A stretch of 64,000 nt of DNA from Pseudonocardia sp. T1-2H (lineage in GTDB: Bacteria; Actinomycetota; Actinomycetes; Mycobacteriales; Pseudonocardiaceae), in the NCBI RefSeq assembly GCF_038039215.1, contig NZ_JBBPCL010000001.1, forward strand, positions 3,534,001 through 3,598,000. Reading direction: 5' to 3'. Numbering within the stretch: position 1 is the first letter of the stretch; each line of letters starts with the position of its first letter. The position numbers and the translations under genes are program-made. Below the pieces are notes generated by a model. That model saw nothing but the letters and a program-made list of their open reading frames with translations. It made no database searches and was not told the origin of the DNA. Below, one piece after another: positions 49,256-56,973 of the stretch.

Positions 49256-50403
49256 GACGCGACGACCCCCGGCTGGAACCGCGGCACCCGCACGACGATC
49301 CGGGTCCCGGCTCCCTCGGCCGTCTCGATGACCAGGCCGTACTGCGGCCCGTAGACCGCGCGCAGCCGCCGGTCCACGTTCGCCAGCGCCAGGCCCGAGC
49401 CCGACCCGACGCCGGCCAGCACCGCGCGGGCGAGCTCGGGATCCATCCCCGGCCCGTCGTCCTCGACGGCGATCACGCAGTCCGTGCCCTGGGCCTCGCC
49501 GCTGACCTGCACCGATCCTCCGCCCTCGACCCGTTCGACGCCGTGCTGCACCGCGTTCTCCACCAGCGGCTGCAGCGCCAGGAACGGCACGGCCACCGGC
49601 AACACCTCCGGCGCGATCCGCACCTGCACCCGCAGCCGGTCCCCGAGCACGGCCCGGGCCAGCGCGAGGTAGGCCTCGATCGCGAGGAACTCCCCGGCGA
49701 CGGTCGTGTACTCACCGCGCCGTGCGAGATTGTGCCGGGTGTACTCCGCGAAGTCCCCGATGAGGTCTCGCGCCCGGTCGGGGTCCGAGCCGACGAACGC
49801 ACCGATCGTCGTCAGCGCGTTGTAGACGAAGTGTGGGGAGATCTCCGCGCGCAGGGCGCGCAGCTCCGCGGCCTCGGCCGCCCCGGCCGACGACTCGAGC
49901 CGCCCGCGGACCAGCGCCTCCCCCACCCACCTCGCGGCCTGCCGCGCGGCGGCTGCCCGGACGTCCCCGACGACGACGAGCACGCCGGCCAGCTCGTCCC
50001 TGACCTGCAGTGGGAGCGCGAGGACGCGCCCTGCCCGGCCTGCCCGGTGCCCGTCGCGGCGGACGTGCGCGACGAGCTCGGCGGCGTCCTCGGCCGGGCG
50101 TCCGGACCAGACCGGCGGGTCCCGGAGATCGGCGAGGCCCACGGCGTCCGCCTCCAGCAGGCCACGCAGCCGCCGCGCCGCGGACACCGCGCGGTCCCCG
50201 CGGAGCCCGTCGCGCAGGTCCTCGGCGACCCTGCCGCCGACGGCGAGGACCGCCATCGCCTCGTCCGCCCCGCTGCGGCCGCGCCGTGCGCCGAACCAGC
50301 CGCGACGACGGCGGGGTGCGGTGGTGTCCTCGAGCCGGGCCGGGTCCTCCGCGGCGACGACCGGTGAGCCGGCGGTGGGGGATCCGGCGGCGTCGGCGAT
50401 CAC
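49252..50403 (-). CDS. LytS/YehU-type sensor histidine kinase (soluble, GAF-like)
   Basis: 383 residues. No membrane helix was found. A GAF-like sensor region spans about 60-165 (GLLEADAVGLADLRDPPVWS, LALPLQVRDELAGVLVVVGD). The His_kinase domain has phosphoacceptor His191 in LRAEISPHFVYNALTTI, the N box LQPLVENAVQHGVERV and the G box IAVEDDGPGMDPELA. This family pairs with LytTR regulators and, in E. coli BtsS/YpdA, senses pyruvate. First gene of the five-gene operon; TAGGGT (50415-50410) ends six bases before GTG 50403, suggesting a leaderless message. Confidence 0.93.
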   Translation of the reverse strand: MIADAAGSPTAGSPVVAAEDPARLEDTTAPRRRRGWFGARRGRSGADEAMAVLAVGGRVAEDLRDGLRGDRAVSAARRLRGLLEADAVGLADLRDPPVWSGRPAEDAAELVAHVRRDGHRAGRAGRVLALPLQVRDELAGVLVVVGDVRAAAARQAARWVGEALVRGRLESSAGAAEAAELRALRAEISPHFVYNALTTIGAFVGSDPDRARDLIGDFAEYTRHNLARRGEYTTVAGEFLAIEAYLALARAVLGDRLRVQVRIAPEVLPVAVPFLALQPLVENAVQHGVERVEGGGSVQVSGEAQGTDCVIAVEDDGPGMDPELARAVLAGVGSGSGLALANVDRRLRAVYGPQYGLVIETAEGAGTRIVVRVPRFQPGVVAS

Positions 50404-50446
50404 GGGACAACCCTAGGGATGTGCGGGATCCACCGAAACCGGGAAC

Positions 50447-50935
50447 ATGGTCCCGGTGACCCGATTCTCGACGACCAACGAGTCCGAGGCCGTCGTGGCG
50501 GCCGACCGCAGCAAGATCTGGGCGGTGCTCACCGATCCGGTGCTCCTGCCGAAGCTGACCCCGCTGCTGCGGAGCATCGACGCCGACGGCGACATCTGGC
50601 GCTGGCACATGATGCGCCTCGCCGTGCTCGGCGTCGGCATCACGCCGACGTTCACCGAGCGGATGCGGTTCGACGAGGGACGGCGGATCGACTACACGCA
50701 CGAGCCGCCGCCCGGCGTCTCCGAGTTCACCGGCGCCGAGGGCTGGTACTCCCTTGCCGACGCGCCGGGCGGGACGCGCCTGGGGATCAGCCTGACGCTG
50801 CACGTCGAGCTGCCGCTGTCCCGGCTCCTCACCCCGGCGGTGCAGGCCGTCATGAACGCGACGCTGCAGCGCACCGGGGACCGGTTCACCGCCAACCTGC
50901 TGCGGCACCTCGGGGCCGAGGAGGTCGTCGGCTGA
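50447..50935 (+). CDS. SRPBCC-family (START-like) protein
   Basis: 162 residues with the helix-grip fold: FSTTNESEAVVAADRSKIWA, the usual VLTDPVLLPKLTPLLRSID segment, ERMRFDEGRRIDYTHEPPP and GGTRLGISLTLHVELPLS. SRPBCC proteins bind hydrophobic ligands or act as polyketide cyclases. It is divergent from the kinase gene by 43 bases and followed by the P450 gene on the same strand, so it may help handle that enzyme's substrate. GTG 50456 is an alternative start. Confidence 0.8.
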   Translation: MVPVTRFSTTNESEAVVAADRSKIWAVLTDPVLLPKLTPLLRSIDADGDIWRWHMMRLAVLGVGITPTFTERMRFDEGRRIDYTHEPPPGVSEFTGAEGWYSLADAPGGTRLGISLTLHVELPLSRLLTPAVQAVMNATLQRTGDRFTANLLRHLGAEEVVG

Positions 50936-51024
50936 CCTTTCAGCGCCCTCTCAGGCTCGGCACAGCCCCCGCCGTCGACTTGTGGGTTGACTGTGGGTAG
51001 GCGCATCCGACGCAGGGAGGGCAC

Positions 51025-52215
51025 ATGGCCGAGACGGCCGTACTACCGATCCACATGCGGCGCGACGAGTTCGATCCCGCACCGGAGCTGGGCGAGGTGC
51101 GCGACGGCGAGGGCCTGCGCCACATCGAGACGCCGTTCGGGCCCGCCTGGATGGTGACCCGCTACGCGGACATCCGCGAGGTCCTCGGCGACGCCGGGCG
51201 GTTCAGCAATGCCCGGCGCCTGATGTTCCGTCCGCCCGGCGGACCAGAGCTGACCGACGAGGAGATCGCCCGGCTGCGGGCCGGCAACCTGCTCGCGTTC
51301 GACCCGCCGGAGCACACCCGGCTGCGGAAGCTGCTCTCGCGGGAGTTCACGCTCCGCCGGATGCGCCGGCTCGAGCCCCGGATCCAGGAGATCGTCGACG
51401 AGCACCTCGACGCCATGGAGCGCACGGGGCCGCCGGCGGACCTGGTCGCGGACTTCGCGCTACCGGTGCCGTCGCTGGTCATCTGCGAGCTTCTCGGCGT
51501 CCCCTACTCCGACCGCGAGGGATTCCAGCGCCGCACGAGCCGGCTGCTCGACATCTCCCTCCCGACGGAGGAGCGGATGACGGTCCAGCGCGAGTCCCGG
51601 GACTACATGGCCGAGCTCGTCGCGCGGGTCCGGGCCGACCCGGACGACGCGTTGCTGGGGATGCTGGTCCGCGAGCACGGCGACGAGCTGACCACCGACG
51701 AGCTGATCGGGATCGCCGGGCTGCTGCTGATCGCCGGGCACGAGACGACGTCGAACATGCTCGGTCTCGGCACGCTCGCGCTGCTCCGCCACCCGGATCA
51801 GCTGGCCCTCGTGCGGGACGACCCGGCCGCGGTCGGCCCGGCCGTCGAGGAGCTGCTGCGCTGGCTGTCCATCGTCCACTCGGGGACCACCAAGACCACG
51901 ACCACCGAGGTCGAGATCGCCGGCCACACCCTCCCCGCGGGGGAGACGGTGCTGTGCGCGCTGCCCGCCGGGAACCGGGACGCGGCGCTGGTCGAGGATC
52001 CGGACCGGCTCGACGTCAGGCGCGGCGCGATCGGGCATCTCGCGTTCGGCCACGGCGTCCACCACTGCCTCGGCGCCCCGCTGGCGCGGATGGAGATGCA
52101 GGTCGCGTTCCCGGCGCTGCTGCGACGGTTCCCGGGCCTCGCGGTGGCCGACGAGGCGCGCTTCCGGTCGTTCCACGCCATCTACGGCATGGAGACCCTG
52201 CCCGTGACCTGGTGA
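51025..52215 (+). CDS. Cytochrome P450 (intact)
   Basis: 396-residue soluble bacterial P450. The I helix is GLLLIAGHETTSNMLGLGTL (oxygen-activating Glu-Thr), the ExxR motif is VEELLRWLS, and the heme loop is HLAFGHGVHHCLGAPLARME with the Cys ligand. Length and motifs fit CYP105/CYP107-like oxygenases of actinomycetes. It needs a ferredoxin and reductase; no ferredoxin is nearby, and the flavoprotein at 41882 is a candidate reductase only by type. ATG 51025 has GGGAGGG. A 16-bp hairpin follows the gene. Confidence 0.95.
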   Translation: MAETAVLPIHMRRDEFDPAPELGEVRDGEGLRHIETPFGPAWMVTRYADIREVLGDAGRFSNARRLMFRPPGGPELTDEEIARLRAGNLLAFDPPEHTRLRKLLSREFTLRRMRRLEPRIQEIVDEHLDAMERTGPPADLVADFALPVPSLVICELLGVPYSDREGFQRRTSRLLDISLPTEERMTVQRESRDYMAELVARVRADPDDALLGMLVREHGDELTTDELIGIAGLLLIAGHETTSNMLGLGTLALLRHPDQLALVRDDPAAVGPAVEELLRWLSIVHSGTTKTTTTEVEIAGHTLPAGETVLCALPAGNRDAALVEDPDRLDVRRGAIGHLAFGHGVHHCLGAPLARMEMQVAFPALLRRFPGLAVADEARFRSFHAIYGMETLPVTW

Positions 52216-52237
52216 CCGCGGCTCCCCGACACGGACA

Positions 52238-52273
52238 CGGCCGGACCGGACGCAGAGGCGTCCGGTCCGGCCG
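52238..52273. terminator. Perfect 16-bp bidirectional terminator
   Basis: CGGCCGGACCGGACGC (52238-52253) pairs exactly with 52258-52273 across a 4-base loop. It separates the convergent P450 and alcohol dehydrogenase genes. Confidence 0.9.
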
Positions 52274-52296
52274 AGGCGGTGCGAGGTGAGCGGTGC

Positions 52297-53409
52297 CTAG
52301 TGCTCGTGCACCATCACGCCGCGGATGTTCTTGCCGTTGAGCAGGTCGTCGTAGCCCTCGTTGACCTGCTCGAGGGTGTAGGTCCTGGTGATCAGCTCGT
52401 CGAGCTTGAGGTCACCGGACTGGTACAGCCCGAGGATCTTCGGGATGTCGACGGTCGGGTTGCAGTCGCCGAACAGGGCGCCCTTCACGGTCTTGCGGAA
52501 CAGCGTCATGATCGAGCCGGGCAGCTGGACGTTGGCGATGTCCAGCCGGTTCAGGCCGGTCAGGACGACCGTGCCGCCCTTGCCGGTCGCGTTGAACGCG
52601 CCCGTCACGATGGGCTCGTCGACGATGCCGGCGGTGACGATGGACTTGTCAGCGCCGTTGCCGTTGGTCATCGCCCGGGCGAGGTCACCGGCCTCCTCGA
52701 TGCTGGCGACGGCGTGCGTGGCGCCGAGCTCCATCGCCTTCTCCCGCTTGTTCTGCAGCGGGTCGACGGCGATGAGGTTCTTCGCACCGGCGAAACGAGC
52801 GCCCTGCACGGCGTTGATGCCGATGCCGCCGACGCCGGAGACGATCACGGTCTCGCCCGGCTGGACGTCCGCGGCGTTGACCGCCGAGCCCCAGCCGGTC
52901 GGGACGCCGCAGCCGACGAGCACGGCCTTGTCCAGCGGCAGGTCGTCGTCGACCTTCACGACGGAGTTCTGGTGGATCGTGCCGTACTGGCTGAACGTGC
53001 CCAGCATGCACATGGCGCCGTACTCGCCCCTGGGGCCGGTGAGCGGGAAGCGCGGGCCGGGCAGGTAGCCCTCGAGGATCGTGGCGCCCATGTCGCAGAT
53101 GGACTGCCGACCGGTGGCGCACCACCGGCAGACGCCACAGTTCGGGATGAACGAGCAGACGACGTGGTCACCGGCCTTGACCCGGGTGACTCCCTCGCCG
53201 ACCTCCTCGATGATCCCGGCGCCCTCGTGGCCCAGCACCATCGGCAGCCGGGCCTCCATGTCGCCGTGGGAGATGTGCACGTCGGAGTGGCACAGGCCCG
53301 CGTAGGTGTAGCGGATGAGCACCTCTCCGGCCTTGGGGCCGTCGAGCTCCAGCTCCTCGATCTCGATCGGCTTGCCGGTCTCGTAGACGACTGCGGCCTT
53401 GGTCTTCAC
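52297..53409 (-). CDS. NDMA-dependent alcohol dehydrogenase type
   Basis: 370-residue zinc MDR dehydrogenase. Catalytic zinc: YTYAGLCHSDVHISHGD and LGHEGAGIIEEVG. Structural zinc: CGVCRWCATGRQSICD. Rossmann: VIVSGVGGIGINAVQGARFA. The C-terminus (YTLEQVNEGYDDLLNGKNIR) and overall sequence match the actinobacterial nicotinoprotein-type dehydrogenases assayed with NDMA, in which NAD stays bound. It oxidises primary alcohols. GTG 53409 has GAGGAG upstream. It probably has its own promoter in the 98-base gap before the permease stop. Confidence 0.9.
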   Translation of the reverse strand: MKTKAAVVYETGKPIEIEELELDGPKAGEVLIRYTYAGLCHSDVHISHGDMEARLPMVLGHEGAGIIEEVGEGVTRVKAGDHVVCSFIPNCGVCRWCATGRQSICDMGATILEGYLPGPRFPLTGPRGEYGAMCMLGTFSQYGTIHQNSVVKVDDDLPLDKAVLVGCGVPTGWGSAVNAADVQPGETVIVSGVGGIGINAVQGARFAGAKNLIAVDPLQNKREKAMELGATHAVASIEEAGDLARAMTNGNGADKSIVTAGIVDEPIVTGAFNATGKGGTVVLTGLNRLDIANVQLPGSIMTLFRKTVKGALFGDCNPTVDIPKILGLYQSGDLKLDELITRTYTLEQVNEGYDDLLNGKNIRGVMVHEH

Positions 53410-53507
53410 GAATGTGACTCCTCGTCGTTGTGGAGTGGACACGCTGTCCGGGTGGACGCCAGGCCGGCGCGGGCGGGGGCACCCCCACGGGCCGACGGAT
53501 CACTCGA

Positions 53508-54914
53508 CTATGGCGCGTCGCGTCGCGTAGTGACTGTCGCATACGTGGACACTTCCCGCGAGGATTGGCGCCGGGTGACCACGACGCCCACGATTACCAC
53601 CGCCACGGCGATCACCGCGGTCATCATCAGGTCGAACCGGGAGCCCTGCCGCAGCGCCATGTAGACCAGCATCAACGGGATCACGACGATCACCGCCCAG
53701 GTCAGGACGGGGTAGGCCCACATCCGGACCGGCATCGCGCTGCCGGCCTCGTCGAGCTTGCGCCGCAGCCGCAGCTGCGACACCGCGATCACCAGGTAGA
53801 CGAGCAGGGCGACCGCGCCGGACGTCGCGAGCAGCGTCGTGAACACCGCCTCCGGGAAGACGTAGTTCGCGATCACCGCGAGGAACCCGACGATCGTCGA
53901 CGCGAGCACCGCGATCCGCGGCACCCCTTCCCGGGTGGTGTGCATGACGGCGGCCGGCGCCTGGCCGCGGCGACCGAGCGAGTAGATCATCCGCGACGCC
54001 GTGTAGAGCGCCGAGTTGAGGCAGCTCGCGACCGCGACCAGCACCACGATGTCCACGATCGCCTTCGCCCCGGGGATGCCGATGGCGTCGAGCGCGGACT
54101 GGTAGGAGCCGTTCTCGGCGAGCCCCGGGCTGTTCCACGGCACCAGCGCGACGACGAGCAGGATCGACGCCAGGTAGAACACCGAGATCCGCCAGATCAC
54201 CGAGCGGGTCGCCTTGCCGATCTTCTCCGCGGGGTTCTCGGACTCGGCCGCCGCGATCGTCACGATCTCGGTGCCCATGAAGCTGAACATCGTGACGAGC
54301 ACGGCGGCGATCACGGCGCCGAAGCCGTGGGGCAGGAAGCCGCCCTGGTCGTAGAGCCGGGAGACCCCGCTGACGTCGCTGCCGGGCAGGACGCCGAGCA
54401 CCGCCAGCACGCCGATCACGATGAACGCGACGATCGCGACCACCTTGAGCAGCGCGAACCAGAACTCGAACTCGCCGTAGTTCGCGACGCTGAACAGGTT
54501 GGTCACCGTGAGCAGGACCGTGATGATCAACGCCCAGGTCCATTGCGGGACCGAGGTGACCCAGGAGTTCAGGATCGTCGCGGCCGCCGTCGCCTCGACG
54601 GGGATCACCAGCACCCAGAACCACCAGTACAACCAGCCGACGCTGAACCCGGCCCACGGGCCGATGGCCCGGTCCGCGTACGTGGAGAACGAGCCCGAGT
54701 CCGGCGTCGCCGCCGCCATCTCGCCCAGCATCCGCATCACCAGGATCACGAGCAGCCCCGCGAACGCGTAGGCGATGATCACGCCCGGCCCCGCCGAGGC
54801 GATCGCGGTGCCGGAGCCGACGAACAGCCCTGCCCCGATCACCCCCGCGATACTGATCATGGTGACGTGCCGGTTCTTCAGCCCGGAGCTGAGCGCGGTT
54901 CCCGCCTCTGCCAT
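53508..54914 (-). CDS. Amino-acid permease (APC family, GABA-permease-like)
   Basis: 468 residues with 12 membrane helices. LKNRHVTMISIAGVIGAGLF is the helix-1 substrate motif, with VGSGTAIASAGPGVIIAYAF following. GEMAAATPDSGSFSTYADRA, FSFMGTEIVTIAAAESENPA and the helix-8 region SALYTASRMIYSLGRRGQAP are also family motifs. It imports an amino acid or GABA with protons. ATG 54914 has GAGGGACC upstream. Nothing close by hints at the substrate. Confidence 0.9.
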   Translation of the reverse strand: MAEAGTALSSGLKNRHVTMISIAGVIGAGLFVGSGTAIASAGPGVIIAYAFAGLLVILVMRMLGEMAAATPDSGSFSTYADRAIGPWAGFSVGWLYWWFWVLVIPVEATAAATILNSWVTSVPQWTWALIITVLLTVTNLFSVANYGEFEFWFALLKVVAIVAFIVIGVLAVLGVLPGSDVSGVSRLYDQGGFLPHGFGAVIAAVLVTMFSFMGTEIVTIAAAESENPAEKIGKATRSVIWRISVFYLASILLVVALVPWNSPGLAENGSYQSALDAIGIPGAKAIVDIVVLVAVASCLNSALYTASRMIYSLGRRGQAPAAVMHTTREGVPRIAVLASTIVGFLAVIANYVFPEAVFTTLLATSGAVALLVYLVIAVSQLRLRRKLDEAGSAMPVRMWAYPVLTWAVIVVIPLMLVYMALRQGSRFDLMMTAVIAVAVVIVGVVVTRRQSSREVSTYATVTTRRDAP

Positions 54915-55006
54915 GTGTGGTCCCTCTTCCGTCGGCGCCTGACCCGGATCGCGGGTGCGACGCATCGTCACACCGTCGGGCCACGGCCGCAGCCGGGGGG
55001 CGCCGG

Positions 55007-55702
55007 TCAGGACACGGGTGTCCCGACTGTCCGCCGAGCCCGGTCGGCGCGGCGGACGTAGGGCGCGACCGGGCTGAACCGCAGGGCCGAGGGCAGGGCC
55101 CGCACCAGCGCGCGATCGCCACTCACCCGGACCCGCCCGTCCCGCCGCGCCGCGGCGAGCGGCACGCGCCCCTCCCACACCTGGTAGAGCACCGACAGCG
55201 AGGACTCGATCACGACGTCCACGTCGAACCCGGGATCGGTGAAGCACAGCGAGACGTCGTGGTGCTCGGTGACGAGCCAGTAGCGCACCCGCTGCCCGTC
55301 CGGCACGAGCACGTTGATCACGACCCGGGGCCGGCCGAACGCGGCGGCGTCGATCCCGCCCCGCATCCACCACATCAGGACCGTCGAGTCGAGCTCGTCG
55401 GCGCGCGGCTCGCCGAACGCCCACTGCGCGCCCCACTCGGCCAGCCCGAACACCACCGGACGGAGCCCCTCGCAGGCCTCGGTCGGGACGTACTCGCCGT
55501 CCCGGTGCACCACCAGCCCGTCCCGTTCGAGCTGGTCCAGCCGCTTGGACAGCAGCCCGCGGGAGAGCCGGGGCAGGCCGCGAGCGAGCTCGTTGAACCG
55601 GGTGACCCCGACCAGCAGGTCACGGATGATCAGCAGGGTCCAGCGGTCCCCCAGCACCTCGAGGGAGCGGGTGATCGGACAGTACTGCCCGTAGCGCGCC
55701 AT
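55007..55702 (-). CDS. HxlR-family transcriptional regulator
   Basis: 231 residues. Residues 1-95 are the HxlR winged helix: YGQYCPITRSLEVLGDRWTL (the conserved Cys at residue 8 is often redox-active), LLIIRDLLVGVTRFNELARG, and LSRGLLSKRLDQLERDGLVV. An SCP2-like C-terminal domain follows (VLMWWMRGGIDAAAF, SLSVLYQVWEGRVPLAAARR), which may bind a hydrophobic ligand. It is divergent from the acyl-CoA dehydrogenase gene; a GTTC-N7-GAAC repeat in the shared 70-base region is a likely operator. Confidence 0.92.
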   Translation of the reverse strand: MARYGQYCPITRSLEVLGDRWTLLIIRDLLVGVTRFNELARGLPRLSRGLLSKRLDQLERDGLVVHRDGEYVPTEACEGLRPVVFGLAEWGAQWAFGEPRADELDSTVLMWWMRGGIDAAAFGRPRVVINVLVPDGQRVRYWLVTEHHDVSLCFTDPGFDVDVVIESSLSVLYQVWEGRVPLAAARRDGRVRVSGDRALVRALPSALRFSPVAPYVRRADRARRTVGTPVS

Positions 55703-55721
55703 CCGGACGATGGTGCTCCTG

Positions 55722-55736
55722 GTTCAGAAGCAGAAC
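55722..55736. promoter_or_regulatory. Inverted repeat between hxlR-type and acyl-CoA dehydrogenase genes
   Basis: GTTC (55722-55725) and GAAC (55733-55736) with a 7-base spacer, centred in the 70-base divergent promoter region. HxlR dimers bind short inverted repeats in such positions. TAGCGT at 55760-55765 may be the -10 of the acyl-CoA dehydrogenase gene. Confidence 0.45.
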
Positions 55737-55772
55737 TATCCGGCGAACAGGGTCATTCCTAGCGTCGACGGC

Positions 55773-56897
55773 ATGACGCTCACACCGGAGATGACCACGT
55801 CCACCGGCGGGATCACGGCCGACGAGGCCGTCGCCCTCGCCACGACCGTCGGCCGGGCCGCCGCGCCCCACGAGGCCGCGCACGACCGGGACGGCACGTT
55901 CGTCACCGAGGCCTACGCCGCGATGGGGGAACACGGGTACCTTCGCCTGCCGGTCCCGGTCGAGCTCGGCGGGCTCGGCGCCGGGATGCGGGAGGTGGTG
56001 CTCGCCCAGCGGGAGCTCGCGCGCTGGTCCGGCTCCGCCGCCCTGGCCTCGACCATGCACCTCTACCTCACGTTCGTGCAGTGCTGGCGCCGACGACGTG
56101 GCGCGCCGGACGCCGAGGGGGTACTGCGCAAGGTGGCCGGGGAAGGCCTGGTGATGGCGACGAGCGGCGGCTCGGACTGGGTCTGCCCGACGACCGTGGC
56201 GACCGAGGTGGAGGGCGGGTTCCGGTTCCGCGGCCGGAAGGAGTTCTGCACCCAGTCCCCGGTCGCGGGCGTCCTCTCGACGTCGGCGACGCTCGGCGAG
56301 CCCGGCCCCGACGCCGTCGTGCTGCACGCCGGGGTGCCGCTGTCCGCGCCGGGGGTCACGCTCGTCGAGACCTGGGACACCCTCGGCATGCGAGGGACGG
56401 CGAGCCACAGCCTCGTGTTCGACGACGTGTTCGTGCCCGCCGAGAAGGTCGTCGGCCGGCGGCCTTACGGGGTGCTGGCGGGACCGCTGCTCGTCGCGGC
56501 GATCCACTTCGCGCCGCTCTGCGGCGCCGTCTACCTCGGGGTGGCCGACGGGGCCTGCGCCGAGGCGGCCCGGGTGCTGGCGGGCCGCGGGGCCGGCGGC
56601 TCTCGCCAGCTGGGCGAGATGCGCGCCCGGTTGCGCGTCGCCTGGTGGGCCCTGCACGCCTCGGTGGACGAGATCGGCCCGGATCCCGCGGCCGACGACA
56701 CCGCACTGGCCACCGTCATGACGGCCAAGCGGCACGCCGTGCTCGAGGCCAGGGCCGTCGTCGACATCGCGCTGGAGGCCGTCGGCGGGGCGGCCTTCTT
56801 CCGCACGTCGCCCCTGGAGCGGGCCTACCGGGACGTCCGGGGCGGCCCGTTCCACCCGCTCACCCCGGAGGCCACCCTGGCCCTCCTCGACCGCTGA
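55773..56897 (+). CDS. Acyl-CoA dehydrogenase family protein
   Basis: 374-residue FAD enzyme with the three-domain acyl-CoA dehydrogenase fold: VTEAYAAMGEHGYLRLPVPV, EVVLAQRELARWSGSAALAS, VMATSGGSDWVCPTTVATEV (FAD-binding loop) and TWDTLGMRGTASHSLVFDDV. The C-terminal helices contain AVVDIALEAVGGAAFFRTSP. The usual catalytic Glu cannot be placed with confidence, so it may be a monooxygenase-type relative (DszC-like) and not a beta-oxidation enzyme. ATG 55773 was chosen; TAGCGT lies seven bases upstream. Probably controlled by the adjacent HxlR regulator. Confidence 0.85.
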   Translation: MTLTPEMTTSTGGITADEAVALATTVGRAAAPHEAAHDRDGTFVTEAYAAMGEHGYLRLPVPVELGGLGAGMREVVLAQRELARWSGSAALASTMHLYLTFVQCWRRRRGAPDAEGVLRKVAGEGLVMATSGGSDWVCPTTVATEVEGGFRFRGRKEFCTQSPVAGVLSTSATLGEPGPDAVVLHAGVPLSAPGVTLVETWDTLGMRGTASHSLVFDDVFVPAEKVVGRRPYGVLAGPLLVAAIHFAPLCGAVYLGVADGACAEAARVLAGRGAGGSRQLGEMRARLRVAWWALHASVDEIGPDPAADDTALATVMTAKRHAVLEARAVVDIALEAVGGAAFFRTSPLERAYRDVRGGPFHPLTPEATLALLDR

Positions 56898-56911
56898 CCC
56901 CGCCATCGACG

Positions 56912-56960
56912 CACGAGCGGCGCTCTCGCTCAGACCTGGTGAGCGGAAGCGCCGTTCGTG
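56912..56960. terminator. Bidirectional nested hairpin terminator
   Basis: Outer arms CACGAGCGGCGCT (56912-56924) and AGCGCCGTTCGTG (56948-56960) match at 12 of 13 positions. Inner arms CGCTCA (56927-56932) and TGAGCG (56940-56945) are perfect. It lies between the convergent acyl-CoA dehydrogenase and ABC exporter genes. Confidence 0.85.
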
Positions 56961-56973
56961 AAGGCACCAGGAG

